Under the pieces are notes generated by a model that worked only from the letters and a program-made list of their open reading frames with translations, searched no databases and was not told the origin of the DNA. The position numbers and the translations under genes are program-made. 64,000 bases of DNA from Petrimonas sulfuriphila (lineage in GTDB: Bacteria; Bacteroidota; Bacteroidia; Bacteroidales; Dysgonomonadaceae): contig CP073276.1 in NCBI GenBank assembly GCA_038561985.1, positions 1,426,001 to 1,490,000 on the forward strand. Direction: 5' to 3'. Position 1 is the stretch's first letter. Each line of letters begins with the position of its first letter. Shown here piece after piece: positions 9,093-18,287 of this stretch.

Positions 9093-12000
9093 TTAATAAA
9101 TTAATGAAATTCCAAAATGGAATGAAGATGTAATTGGATAATATCCTACTGCTGAACTTTCAGGATCCCAGCCTTTAGGGTACTTGTCAATAGAAAATAA
9201 ATCAAATCCAGAGACATAAAAACGACATTTTTGCATGTTGATCTTTTCGAGAAAACTTTTAGGTAAATTATAGCCAAAAGTTAGATTTTGAAGTCTTAAA
9301 TATCTGCCATTAAACATAAAATGATTGCTTGTAGTGTAGTTTGATGATGAAGTTCTAGAAGAGAGTTTCGGATGATGAACTAAATTATTTTGTTCTTCAG
9401 AATTGTATTTACTCCAATAATCACCGTCTACAAACAGAGGAATATTTTGCCAACCGCCTCCAAGTGGTTGTCCCATAGAAGTGTTCAAAACATTTTGTTT
9501 TCCAACTCCTTGTAAATATACAGACATGTCAAAATTCTTATATTCCATGTTTAGTGAACTGCCAAAAATATATCGAGGTAGAGAGCCACCAAGTAATACT
9601 CTATCATAATCTGAAGAAATGTTACCATCAGGAACACCTTTAGGACCACTCACATCTAAAAATTTGATATCTCCCACTCCTATAGCGCTGTTAACCTTAG
9701 GATATTTGTCAAGTTCTTCCTGAGTCAAAAATAATCCATCCGATAAATAACCATACCATTCGTCGAATTCACTTCCTTTCTTCCTAATTTTTGAACCAAT
9801 AAATTCAGTTCCACCAAGGTCTCCCATTATTGATTTAAAGTCAGAAATATTAATGGATGCAGAATATTTAAATTCTTCAATTTTGTCATTCCATGTTAGC
9901 TGCAATTCATATCCTTCAGTATACATTTTACCTGTATTCTGTTGTGGATTATCAAATCCCATGTATTTAGGTATTTCAAGTGCAAGTAGCATATCATGAG
10001 TTGTTTTTTTATAAATATTCCCTATGAATTGCAGCTTATTATTAAATAAATTTATATCTATGCCGGCGTTCCATGATTCAGTATTTTCCCATGAGATATT
10101 TTTAATAGCATAATTTACTTGAGCCGCAGTCTTCACTCCCATTGCATTTCCTCCGTAATACATTACAGCATCACCAAAAGAAATTTTTGACTGATAAGGA
10201 TAGTAGCCTATTCTTTCATTACCTAGTAATCCCAATGATCCTCTCAACTTTATAAATGAAATAATTGAGTTTGATTTAAAAAAAGACTCTTGAGAAATCA
10301 CCCACGCAAGAGCAATAGAAGGAAATGTTGCCCATCGATTATTTTTATGGAATCTTGATGAACCATCTGTCCTAAGATTAGCTTGAAAATAGTATTTAAA
10401 TAGGTAATTATAGTCCAACCGTCCAAAATAAGATATGTATGAGTTTTCATAAGCATTTCCGTTGTTGAATTGATAATTTTCATCACCAATACTTAGGTAT
10501 GGATAATTATTTAAGTCGAATCTTGTTCTTGAAGCTGACAGATTCTCATTTTTAAAGGAATAATCTTCATATCCGGCCAATAAATTGAAATTATGTTTTT
10601 CATCAATAGAATTTACATAATTAATCAAAAATTGTTTTGTTACTTGCAAAGCATCATTTCGATTTTCGTATAATTGGGTTTGTGTCCGTCCATATAGAAA
10701 TACATCGAATCTTGAAGGATCATCCATTGTGTAAGCTGACACTGTTGGCAGAAAACTTTTCTGTTTTAAATGTGTAAGTGTTGGTGAAATTACAGCTGTG
10801 AGAGTCAATTCTTCAATTGGTTTAAAGTCGATAGAAGCTTTTGCTCCAAGTCTACTATTTATACTATTGTTAAAGCCTCCATATTTCATTAAGCCGTATG
10901 GATTTTCAGATGCTTTTCCTCCAGCAACCCGTCCATCTGACCATTCAGCAGGATATATTGAAGGCATCATTCGTGCTTCATATATCGGATCGTATGATGC
11001 ATCATTACTGTTATTCCTTGTATAATAAACATTAATATTTGTTTTCAAAGAGTTTGAAAAATCGATAAGATTATTAATTCTTGCAGTATAGCGTTCATTA
11101 TAGCCATTATCGAAATTATATAATAATCCATTTTTTTCATAATTAAAAGAGCCAACAGTGAAAATTCCCTTTTTCCCAATGTTAAAATTGAAATTATGTT
11201 TTAGTCTTTGTGCGCTATTGGCAAAAATTAGTTTTTGCCAATCTGTATTAGGATACAAATTTGGATTTTCCTGGTTAAGTTTTGTGTAATTTTCTATTAA
11301 GTTTTGTGAGTAGATTGGAAATTCATTTGTATTATTATTGTTATCATTCCATGCTAATTCATTTGCCATTTCCATATAACGAACTGCACTTGTGAATTCG
11401 GGCAATTGTGATGGTTTTAATATTCCATACTCAAAATTATAACTAAATTCAGAAACATCTTGCCTACCTTTTTTTGTAGCTATTAATATGACACCTGCGG
11501 CAGCCCTGGATCCATAAATTGAAGCAGAAGCGGCATCTTTTAGTACAGAGATACTTTCTATATCATTTGGGTTAATATCGTCAATACTCATTCCAGATAC
11601 ACCATCAATAATGACAAGAGGATTACTATCACCAATTGTGGTAATTCCGCGAATTCGTATAGAAGCTGATCTATCAATTCTACCTCCTGATCTGGTGACC
11701 ATTACTCCAGGTGAAGCACCTTGTAGAGCTTGAGAAACATTTGAAACTCCTCTATTAACGAGTTCGTCACCTTTAACTGTTGCAATAGCCCCTGTTAAAT
11801 CTCGTTTACTTTGTGTCCCATATCCTACAACTACTACTTCATCCAACAATTCTACATCAGTATCCAATACAACACTTATTGTATTTCTTCCTGCTGTACT
11901 TGCTTCTTGAGGTTTCATTCCCACGTAAGTAATTTGTAATACAGCGTTTTCCGGTAAATTGGACAAAATAAAATTCCCATCAATATCTGTAACTGTACCT

Positions 12001-12509
12001 TGCGAAGGGTTATCTTTTACAACAATTGTCGCTCCAATAACGGGCTCTCCGTTTGAATCGGTAACGGTACCCCTCACGGTTTTTCCTTGCTGTTGAAGAG
12101 TTTGAGTTAAATTTGTAAGAATACTAGCGGTTTCTTCAGCCTTTTTCGAGAGAACAATATAGTTTTTCTCAAAATCGTAACCGATATCTGTGCCGCTGAA
12201 TGTCTGGTTCAGGTATTCGGATACTTTGTCCGATTTGTTTTTTAGGCTTACTGTGCGCGAGGTGTTTACTTCGCGGTTGCTGTAAACGACCAGATAGTCC
12301 GTCTGTTTTTCAATTTCACTGATCAGCTGACTTACGGTTACAGAGTTAGATTTCAGTTCAATTATTGCATCCTGTGCGTTTGTATTTGTTGCCATCAGTT
12401 GAAGAGTGAAGGCAAACAATAGAAATAAGCAGATTTTCATGATGTTAAATAAATCTTTAAAGTCACTTTTTTTTATTAAAAAGTGATCGGATGAAGTGTT
12501 TATTTTCAT
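9093..12509 (-). CDS. SusC-family TonB-dependent transporter with N-terminal STN signalling domain
   Basis: A 1138-residue outer-membrane transporter. Order: a hydrophobic signal segment at about 24-45; an STN domain at about 48-120, which passes substrate signals to a FecR-type anti-sigma factor; a carboxypeptidase-regulatory-like domain at about 144-220; the TonB-box-like DEVVVVGYGTQ (223-233); the plug with GVMVTRSGGRIDRSASIRIR; and the barrel to the end. Met24 (12440) is an alternative start giving a more normal signal peptide. The fecR and ECF sigma genes lie directly upstream, so induction probably runs SusC-STN to FecR to sigma. The 5' ~450 bases, encoding STN, are richer in G+C than the barrel portion. 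Confidence 0.96.
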   Translation of the reverse strand: MKINTSSDHFLIKKSDFKDLFNIMKICLFLLFAFTLQLMATNTNAQDAIIELKSNSVTVSQLISEIEKQTDYLVVYSNREVNTSRTVSLKNKSDKVSEYLNQTFSGTDIGYDFEKNYIVLSKKAEETASILTNLTQTLQQQGKTVRGTVTDSNGEPVIGATIVVKDNPSQGTVTDIDGNFILSNLPENAVLQITYVGMKPQEASTAGRNTISVVLDTDVELLDEVVVVGYGTQSKRDLTGAIATVKGDELVNRGVSNVSQALQGASPGVMVTRSGGRIDRSASIRIRGITTIGDSNPLVIIDGVSGMSIDDINPNDIESISVLKDAASASIYGSRAAAGVILIATKKGRQDVSEFSYNFEYGILKPSQLPEFTSAVRYMEMANELAWNDNNNNTNEFPIYSQNLIENYTKLNQENPNLYPNTDWQKLIFANSAQRLKHNFNFNIGKKGIFTVGSFNYEKNGLLYNFDNGYNERYTARINNLIDFSNSLKTNINVYYTRNNSNDASYDPIYEARMMPSIYPAEWSDGRVAGGKASENPYGLMKYGGFNNSINSRLGAKASIDFKPIEELTLTAVISPTLTHLKQKSFLPTVSAYTMDDPSRFDVFLYGRTQTQLYENRNDALQVTKQFLINYVNSIDEKHNFNLLAGYEDYSFKNENLSASRTRFDLNNYPYLSIGDENYQFNNGNAYENSYISYFGRLDYNYLFKYYFQANLRTDGSSRFHKNNRWATFPSIALAWVISQESFFKSNSIISFIKLRGSLGLLGNERIGYYPYQSKISFGDAVMYYGGNAMGVKTAAQVNYAIKNISWENTESWNAGIDINLFNNKLQFIGNIYKKTTHDMLLALEIPKYMGFDNPQQNTGKMYTEGYELQLTWNDKIEEFKYSASINISDFKSIMGDLGGTEFIGSKIRKKGSEFDEWYGYLSDGLFLTQEELDKYPKVNSAIGVGDIKFLDVSGPKGVPDGNISSDYDRVLLGGSLPRYIFGSSLNMEYKNFDMSVYLQGVGKQNVLNTSMGQPLGGGWQNIPLFVDGDYWSKYNSEEQNNLVHHPKLSSRTSSSNYTTSNHFMFNGRYLRLQNLTFGYNLPKSFLEKINMQKCRFYVSGFDLFSIDKYPKGWDPESSAVGYYPITSSFHFGISLIY

Positions 12510-12568
12510 ATATTTGTGTGTTTAAAGTGAATAACTTAGATTTGACCTCTTTGTGTTTGCTTTATTTT

Positions 12569-12596
12569 AGCGATAGGTGTTGGCGCACTTATCGCT
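12569..12596. repeat. 11-bp inverted repeat between fecR and susC
   Basis: AGCGATAGGTG (12569-12579) pairs with CACTTATCGCT (12586-12596), with one G-U pair. The T-run lies on the plus-strand side, but transcription here is on the minus strand, where no U-run follows. It is therefore not a standard terminator for fecR. It may be an RNA hairpin separating the regulatory genes from susC, or a protein-binding site at the sigma-dependent susC promoter. Confidence 0.4.
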
Positions 12597-12655
12597 TTTT
12601 CTATCTTTCGTGCTTTATCATAGGCATATGTGTTTTTAAAGATTAATAATTAATT

Positions 12656-13630
12656 CTATTTTGTGATTGTGATAATGTTGTTTTCCGTATCTTTTTGAAC
12701 ATTGAACCTCTGTATTTTCTGAATTATCCTTAAGATCTCGTCGATACCATCGCGTTGGCGAAATTTTCCGGTGTAATGCACGTTGAATATTTCGGGGTCT
12801 TTTACTACGATCTTTACATCGTAGTAAAGTTGAAGTTTTTCGATAATATCCAACAGCCGCTCATTTTCAAAGGTATATATCCCGTCTTTCCAAAGGAAAT
12901 AATCGGAATTTTGAATTTCTCTCAGAAACATTTTTCCGTCTTTCACGACAATCTGTTCTTTGGGTTTCAGGGTCACGCTCGACTTTGGTGATTCTTTGCT
13001 GTAAACCATCAGCGAACCTTCTATGAGGTCGGTTTTGATACAGCCGGCTCCGGGATAGCTGTACACATTGAATTGGGTCCCGAGCACTTTCATTTCCATG
13101 TTCTGTGTAGAGACAATAAAAGGCTTCCTTGAATTCTCTGCAACATCGAAATATGCTTCTCCGGAGACAGTCACCCGCCTCGATCTCCCGGAAAAACGGG
13201 CCGGATAAGTGAGTGTGGATTGTGCGTTCAGCCACACTGAAGTGCCGTCTTGAAGCGTCAGGTGTGCCCGTTGTCCGGCAGGGACAACCAACGTGTTTAT
13301 CTCCCTGTTACTGCTGTTATCTGTTAGAAGATGTCGGGTGGCGAAAAAAGTGGAGGCAATGAGTATCAGTGCTGCTGCTGCATATTGCACGGCCAGTCGA
13401 ACAACTTTTTGTCGCTTTTTTGTCTTTAATTGCTGTAGGAATTGTTGATAACTTCTCCTACCTTCCGATTCATTTTTTGAAAATTTGGATAAGTGCGTAA
13501 GCGCATATGTGTTTTGCATACGTACAAACTCCTCCCGCAAGAGTTCATTCTTTTCTAACTCATTGAACAATTCGGCGGTGTCGGATTGTCCCAGTTCACC
13601 CGAGAAATATTTAGGGAGTTTTTCCTCCAT
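12656..13630 (-). CDS. FecR-family anti-sigma factor
   Basis: A 324-residue single-pass membrane regulator. The N-terminal ~80 residues are cytoplasmic and would hold the sigma factor. A transmembrane helix lies at about 81-99 (YAAAALILIASTFFATR). The periplasmic FecR domain starts near VVPAGQRAHLTLQDGTSVWL and contains VTVSGEAYFDVAENSRKPF and VLGTQFNVYSY. A C-terminal DUF4974-type domain (from about 250) ends with the usual IIQKIQRF and ITITK pattern. It lies between the ECF sigma gene (64 bases upstream) and the STN-type susC (146 bases downstream), the canonical trans-envelope signalling order. It would release the sigma factor when the SusC STN domain reports ligand. Confidence 0.95.
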   Translation of the reverse strand: MEEKLPKYFSGELGQSDTAELFNELEKNELLREEFVRMQNTYALTHLSKFSKNESEGRRSYQQFLQQLKTKKRQKVVRLAVQYAAAALILIASTFFATRHLLTDNSSNREINTLVVPAGQRAHLTLQDGTSVWLNAQSTLTYPARFSGRSRRVTVSGEAYFDVAENSRKPFIVSTQNMEMKVLGTQFNVYSYPGAGCIKTDLIEGSLMVYSKESPKSSVTLKPKEQIVVKDGKMFLREIQNSDYFLWKDGIYTFENERLLDIIEKLQLYYDVKIVVKDPEIFNVHYTGKFRQRDGIDEILRIIQKIQRFNVQKDTENNIITITK

Positions 13631-13694
13631 TCTTTTTCTGCTTTATTAATTAACGATCGAACGTGAAAAAACCACCAAGAAAAAACAAAAAAAA

Positions 13695-14258
13695 TTAAGC
13701 AAGCAAAAAAATAAGTAAAGGGATGTGATCTTTTAGTATCTCTTTTAGTTTTTTGTAGGCTATTGCCATTTGGTTTTCCACGGTATTAATAGAGATATTC
13801 AGTTCCTGTGCGATGGTTTTTTGCTTTTTCCCCTCAATTTTATTTAAAACAAAAATTTCACGGCATTTCTCAGGCAGGCTTTCGATAGCGTTTTGAATGA
13901 CCGTTTCAATATCGGATTCAGAAAACAGCTGCTCATCGAATGCTTCCAGGGATTGAAACTTAATCTGCAGAGCTTTTGTATAGTCGTCCTGTAATTTTTG
14001 TGCTGTATTCTGCACAATTGTCTTGTGCCTTAAAAAATCGATACACCTGTTCTTTAGCGTCGTAAACAGATAAGCGAAAAGATTGGTGTGCGTCAGCAAA
14101 AGAAAGTTCTGCTCCCACAAATCGAGAAAGACATCCTGCACAATATTCTCTGCATCCTCTTCGCGAATAACGTATTCCTGTGCAAAACGTTTCATCCTCG
14201 AGTAGTGGGCAACATAGATATTCTCGAATTCAATCCTGTTTTTAATGGTATTGCTCAT
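13695..14258 (-). CDS. ECF-type RNA polymerase sigma factor (PUL regulator)
   Basis: A 187-residue ECF sigma factor. Region 2 spans about residues 10-80, with the -10-contacting helix around ENIVQDVFLDLWEQ and the segment LFAYLFTTLKNRCIDFLRH. Region 4 (about 115-175) has SLPEKCREIFVLNKIEGKKQ and the helix-turn-helix TIAQELNISINTVENQMAIA. It heads the sigma/fecR/susC/susD series and should drive the susC promoter, and perhaps its own, when released by FecR. It lacks the C-terminal extensions of stand-alone ECF groups. The 91 bases upstream towards the fucosidase show no clear TAnnTTTG box. Confidence 0.94.
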   Translation of the reverse strand: MSNTIKNRIEFENIYVAHYSRMKRFAQEYVIREEDAENIVQDVFLDLWEQNFLLLTHTNLFAYLFTTLKNRCIDFLRHKTIVQNTAQKLQDDYTKALQIKFQSLEAFDEQLFSESDIETVIQNAIESLPEKCREIFVLNKIEGKKQKTIAQELNISINTVENQMAIAYKKLKEILKDHIPLLIFLLA

Positions 14259-14349
14259 TCTTGTCTGCTAAAGCTCAAAATGAAATTACAAACTCAAAAA
14301 ACCAAAAAAACAACATAAAGGAAGTGAAAACCTTCCCAAAATAGAAACA

Positions 14350-15741
14350 CTACTCCCTGAAATCTGAAACTTTAATTACCCACGCATGTTGGGAAGGTAG
14401 TTCATCAACAGTTAAGGAGGGGGGGAAGGTGATCGTCAGTTTTCCCTGTTGTTGTTTTGTATTCAAAGTTCCCTTGTATCCCAATAATTCAACTTTTCCC
14501 GCACCTTTCAGGCCGGTAAGGATGACAGGTGTCTTTGGCCACTTCTTTAAAAGGATATACAAATTCCCTCCTTTCCGTGTGAAGAGCAGGTTTTCGTTTT
14601 TTGGCCTGTTGGGACTTTTCCACGGCTGCGAAAAATAGATGGCATCTCCGTTCACTTTCAGCCATTTCCCTATATCCAATAACCTTTCCTGCATAACGAC
14701 AGGGATCATGCCGGTTGCATCGGGGCCTATGTTCAGCAGGAAATTACCGCCATTCGCCACTTTATCGATAAGGATATCGATCAGCTGTTTTGAAGAAAGG
14801 TAATGTTCCGTTGTTTCGAAACGGTTGTATCCGTAGGATGTTCCTATACCGCGGCTTTCTTCCCACGGGTGATCCGCGTTGTCTCCAATACCCTGCTGAC
14901 TGTGCACCAGATCGTATTCCGTGGTATAGTAGCCCCCGTGCTTGCTTCTGGTCTCCTTTCCCCACCTGTCGTTTACTACTACCGAGTTTTTTACGGGAGA
15001 CTCGTTGTACAACCAGGCTAGGAACTCTTCGCTTTTCAAGGTTTTGCTGTCGTAATCCCATTCTCCATCGGAGAAAATGATTTCGGGCTTGTAATTGTTG
15101 ACCAGCTCCTTCATCTGCGGAATCATGTGCCTGTCCACCCATTTTTCAATGGTGGGCTGGGAGTACAACGGATGAGCCCATTCCAACAGGGAATAATACA
15201 ACCCGAAACGGAGACCGGTATTGCGGACTGAGGTGGATAACTTACCGATTAAATCGGTATGCGGCCCCATCACCACGCTGTTCCAATGAGGGGATTGTGT
15301 ACTGGGCCATAAACAAAAACCATCGTGGTGCTTGGATGTCAGCACGACGTATTTCGCACCCGCTTCCCTGAAAAGTTCTGCCCACTCGTCGGAATTAAAA
15401 TATTCGGCTTTAAAGAGGGGTGCAAAATCAGCGTATTTGAAGTGTTCACCGTATTGTTTTGCGTGAAAATCCTGAAAAAACTTGTTGCCGGTTAAGAGCC
15501 GGTTGTAATAATGTTCGGCATACTTTTCGTAAATACCATCTACTTCATTGACAGGAGCGTAGGCGGGAACGGAATACAGTCCCCAGTGAATAAAAATACC
15601 GAACTTGGCATCCTGCCACCATTGGGGTACTTCCCTTTTATCCAACGAATCCCAGTGGGGTTGGTATTGAGCAGACAGTGATGCAAAGGAAAGTAATACG
15701 AATAGCAGGCTGATCCCTTTTTTCTTCAATTTTACCGACAT
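14350..15741 (-). CDS. Exported alpha-L-fucosidase, GH29 (second copy)
   Basis: I place the start at 15741 because it begins a clean signal peptide (MSVKLKKKGISLLFVLLSF, cut near SAQ/YQ, residue 25). The frame stays open to an ATG at 15819, which would put 26 odd residues in front. The 463-residue protein has the GH29 motifs WWQDAKFGIFIHWGLYSVPA (41-60), LTSKHHDGFCLWPS (134-147) and IIFSDGEW, with Asp225 at the nucleophile position, then VANGGNFLLNIGPDATG and a short C-terminal beta domain. It is only about as similar to the 1247 enzyme as two family members, so the two may cut different fucosyl linkages. Its place next to the ECF sigma gene suggests membership of the PUL. Confidence 0.92.
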   Translation of the reverse strand: MSVKLKKKGISLLFVLLSFASLSAQYQPHWDSLDKREVPQWWQDAKFGIFIHWGLYSVPAYAPVNEVDGIYEKYAEHYYNRLLTGNKFFQDFHAKQYGEHFKYADFAPLFKAEYFNSDEWAELFREAGAKYVVLTSKHHDGFCLWPSTQSPHWNSVVMGPHTDLIGKLSTSVRNTGLRFGLYYSLLEWAHPLYSQPTIEKWVDRHMIPQMKELVNNYKPEIIFSDGEWDYDSKTLKSEEFLAWLYNESPVKNSVVVNDRWGKETRSKHGGYYTTEYDLVHSQQGIGDNADHPWEESRGIGTSYGYNRFETTEHYLSSKQLIDILIDKVANGGNFLLNIGPDATGMIPVVMQERLLDIGKWLKVNGDAIYFSQPWKSPNRPKNENLLFTRKGGNLYILLKKWPKTPVILTGLKGAGKVELLGYKGTLNTKQQQGKLTITFPPSLTVDELPSQHAWVIKVSDFRE

Positions 15742-15854
15742 AATTAGTTCTATTTGAAATTTTACTAAATATAATAATCTCCCAACCGATTTTGATGGAG
15801 ATTCCGAAGACTGGAGCAATTCCGGGAATTACTCATTCCTCAAACTTTCGAGCC

Positions 15855-15862
15855 CAAATATA
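15855..15862 (-). promoter_or_regulatory. Putative -7 box TATATTTG for the GH29 gene
   Basis: On the minus strand the sequence TATATTTG matches the Bacteroidota -7 consensus TAnnTTTG. Transcription would start near 15848, leaving a leader of about 105 bases to the preferred ATG at 15741, or about 29 bases to the ATG at 15819. No clear -33 TTTG is seen at the expected distance. Confidence 0.45.
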
Positions 15863-15911
15863 CAAATAAAACATTAAAATCAGCTTGTAAAGAAAAAAAA
15901 AGTTAAAAAGC

Positions 15912-17015
15912 CTATTCTAAAAAACCGGCTGCCTGGGAAAAGACATTCATAAAAGAACGGTCAACGGATGAAACATCTTTGAGGTTCACGGGAAAAGGAT
16001 TTTCGTGGGAATAAGGATATGGAAAATCCAGTAATTCAATTCTTACTTCCGTATTCTTTATCCCCAGCGCTTCTTGTACTCCATGGTATGGAATTACCAC
16101 ATCTTGCGCAAGAACAATGCCTCTGATTTTTTCCCCGATCCGTTCAAAAAAACTTTCGCGCTGTGTTTGAAACCTCTCGGGTAAAATCATCTGGAAAAAT
16201 GCGTCGAAAGCTTTGTCCCGAAACCATTTAGCAATTGGTTCCATGCCGAAAGTATAAACGTAGTAGTTATACAGCTTTTCAAAGGCGGCCCTATCCATAA
16301 TGCTTCGGGAAACGCCATGCATGGAACGGAATATACTCCCTCCACAAAACATAAACAGGCGCGTATCGGCGAAGAGCCCTTTTGGGTTTGCCATGAGTGC
16401 CACCTGCGAAAGGAATGCTCCTATGGAATAGGCAAAAATGTCGATATGCGTGCCTTCCGTGAAAAGGGGATGTTTTCCTGTTTTTATTTCTTCGTATAAA
16501 GAAGTCAAGTCGGCACAGGTTTGCCTGCCCGATAAATAAAAGCGTTCAGGGTTCTGGCTGATGCGTTCGCTCAACGCTACGTTGGCAAAACTTATGGAGC
16601 GGTCGTCTGTGTATTTATTTCGTCTGCAGTTCAACAGGGAAGACAAGGCACGCGGAGTTGACCACGACAGGGGCGAGCGGTTTATGTGGAACGCGATAGG
16701 AAACAGGATGACGGGTTTTCCCGTGTTGCTGCACAGGTACTCGGCCCAGGTGAGGTATTTGGTCCAGTTCCTTTCGTTCAACCCGTGCAAAAGCAAGATA
16801 GCTTTATCCTGTTTTTGTTTTCCGCAGGGGGTAAATACGGGATATTCAAAGGAATAATTTTCTTCAATGTGGCAGTCGGCGGGTAATGTTTCGCCAGAGC
16901 ATAAGGTGCTTCCGAACGAAAAAAAACGGATGCTCGTTTTTGTTTCGGGTAAGCGGCAGTCGGCCCCTTGTTTAAAAAGATTTCCCAGCTCGGTAAATCG
17001 TTGGCAATAATTCAT
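15912..17015 (-). CDS. Alpha/beta-hydrolase-like DUF6051 family protein
   Basis: The frame is open to an ATG at 17150, but the protein most likely starts at Met46 (17015; MNYCQRFTELGNLFKQG), where the family's usual N-terminus appears. That gives 367 residues. ILLLHGLNERNWTKYLTWAE resembles the HG motif after the first strands of an alpha/beta hydrolase, KPVILFPIAFHINRSP follows, and DIFAYSIGAFLSQ is a nucleophile-elbow-like Y-S-x-G. A late HENPF could hold the catalytic His. I recall this arrangement as DUF6051. The reaction is unknown. It is divergent from the LytTR gene, and no signal peptide is seen, so it is probably cytoplasmic. Confidence 0.7.
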   Translation of the reverse strand: MNYCQRFTELGNLFKQGADCRLPETKTSIRFFSFGSTLCSGETLPADCHIEENYSFEYPVFTPCGKQKQDKAILLLHGLNERNWTKYLTWAEYLCSNTGKPVILFPIAFHINRSPLSWSTPRALSSLLNCRRNKYTDDRSISFANVALSERISQNPERFYLSGRQTCADLTSLYEEIKTGKHPLFTEGTHIDIFAYSIGAFLSQVALMANPKGLFADTRLFMFCGGSIFRSMHGVSRSIMDRAAFEKLYNYYVYTFGMEPIAKWFRDKAFDAFFQMILPERFQTQRESFFERIGEKIRGIVLAQDVVIPYHGVQEALGIKNTEVRIELLDFPYPYSHENPFPVNLKDVSSVDRSFMNVFSQAAGFLE

Positions 17016-17154
17016 TTTTTCTTGTAAAGAAATATCCTTTTTCAGGTATCCGCAAATCAAAGGGAAAAAGGATGCCTGCATGTGGCAGGAGCACCTATGT
17101 GGGGTGGAAATCGCTATAGCGGGGTGAAATTTTTTTAGGGCAGCGTGCAATTCA

Positions 17155-17186
17155 TTTGGTTAATCCTTAATAAAAAACTATTTTTG
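17155..17186 (+). promoter_or_regulatory. Complete Bacteroidota-type promoter for the LytTR gene
   Basis: TTTG at 17155-17158 (-33) and TATTTTTG at 17179-17186 (-7) have centres 26 bases apart, the expected spacing. Transcription should start near 17193, giving a leader of about 22 bases before the ATG at 17215. This is one of the best promoter matches in the window. Confidence 0.7.
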
Positions 17187-17214
17187 CATCGGGTCGGTAA
17201 CTGACGCTATTAAC

Positions 17215-18072
17215 ATGAATGGGAAAATACCCGCATACTTATACGAGAAAGGCAACACGGTAAAAATGATTGTGTTCACAGCGGTTTTTGCATTGCTGTT
17301 CATCAATATCTTCCAACCTTTCGGCTCAAGGGCATGGTATCCCGCTATTTCCGATTTTAAGTATTTTACTTTTTCCAGCCTGATCATTCTTACCGGAATG
17401 TTGGTGGTGGTTGTCAGCCGTGTTATTCTTGCGGTCTATTCGAAAAAAAACGATATCCTTTATTGGCAATATGGTTTCTGGATCTTGTGTGAGGTACTGG
17501 CCATGGCGGTGTTTTATTCGCTTTTTTCGAAATTTGTGCCCAAGGAGAGTGCCGACAGGGATTTTATGGATATCTTTCGTCAAAGTGCTGTAAACACAGC
17601 CTTGGTGCTGTTGTTGCCCTATGCTATTTCGTGGCTTTACTTCTCGTGGAAGGAAAAAAGTTTGCTTTTAGCAAACATGGAACAGGAAAAAACGGCGGAC
17701 TCGCATACAAGAACCCTGGTAGCGTTTCCGGACGAAAAGGGTGACCTGAAGATTTCGATCACCCTGGAAAACTTGCTCTATATTGAATCCGCTGATAATT
17801 ACGCCACCATTTTTTATTTGAACAAATCCAGGCAATCCCGCTTCCTGCTTCGCAATTCGCTAAAATGGATGGAGGAGAATCTGACAAAAGATACTCCGTT
17901 AGTACGTTGTCACCGTTCTTATATTGTGAACATGGACAAGGTGAAGATACTGAAAAAAGTAAAAGGAGGGATTGTGCTTGAACTGGATGCCGAAAACACT
18001 CCCGAGCTCCCTGTATCAAAAACGTATTACGAGTCGTTTATGCACAAGTTTTCACGGTATTCGGTTAACTAA
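17215..18072 (+). CDS. Membrane-bound LytTR-domain transcription regulator
   Basis: A 285-residue protein with four predicted N-terminal transmembrane segments (about 17-35, 50-70, 80-103 and 122-142), a short linker, and a C-terminal LytTR DNA-binding domain (about 178-280). The domain shows ITLENLLYIESADNYATIFY, then RNSLKWMEE and VRCHRSYIVNMDKV, all characteristic. It has no receiver domain, so it is not a classical response regulator. The membrane part may sense a signal directly, as in other Bacteroidota membrane-LytTR proteins. It is divergent from the DUF6051 gene, with a strong promoter of its own. Targets cannot be inferred. The 215 bases after it hold only the rnpB promoter. Confidence 0.9.
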   Translation: MNGKIPAYLYEKGNTVKMIVFTAVFALLFINIFQPFGSRAWYPAISDFKYFTFSSLIILTGMLVVVVSRVILAVYSKKNDILYWQYGFWILCEVLAMAVFYSLFSKFVPKESADRDFMDIFRQSAVNTALVLLLPYAISWLYFSWKEKSLLLANMEQEKTADSHTRTLVAFPDEKGDLKISITLENLLYIESADNYATIFYLNKSRQSRFLLRNSLKWMEENLTKDTPLVRCHRSYIVNMDKVKILKKVKGGIVLELDAENTPELPVSKTYYESFMHKFSRYSVN

Positions 18073-18274
18073 ACCTTTCGTTGGTGTGTCATTCACAATC
18101 ACCTTTCCGGTGATAATCACCTTTTCCTGTACAAAAAGCCACCTTACGATGCCTGTTGTAAAGGACGGTGCGACCTGGACGGCTAATTGTAGCCGGTAGA
18201 TGTACACAATTCGTAATATGCTTCGTGAGTTGTAAAAAATCAGGTATAATTACGCTAAATCGTTAATTTAGTAT

Positions 18275-18282
18275 TACTTTTG
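18275..18282 (+). promoter_or_regulatory. -7 box TACTTTTG of rnpB
   Basis: TACTTTTG matches TAnnTTTG exactly and lies 6 bases before the first base of the RNase P RNA helix P1 (18288). This is the expected distance from -7 box to transcription start. No strong -33 element is seen. Because the RNA's 5' end is known from structure, this site independently supports using TAnnTTTG as this organism's housekeeping promoter signal. Confidence 0.75.
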
Positions 18283-18287
18283 CAGTC

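Noticed and set aside
12569-12596. Hairpin considered as the fecR terminator
   Set aside because: The T-run is on the plus-strand side, whereas transcription is on the minus strand, so the hairpin has no U-run in the transcript.
17972-18199. Plus-strand 75-codon frame overlapping the LytTR gene end
   Set aside because: It begins inside the LytTR domain in another frame and has no recognisable features; the tail is intergenic.
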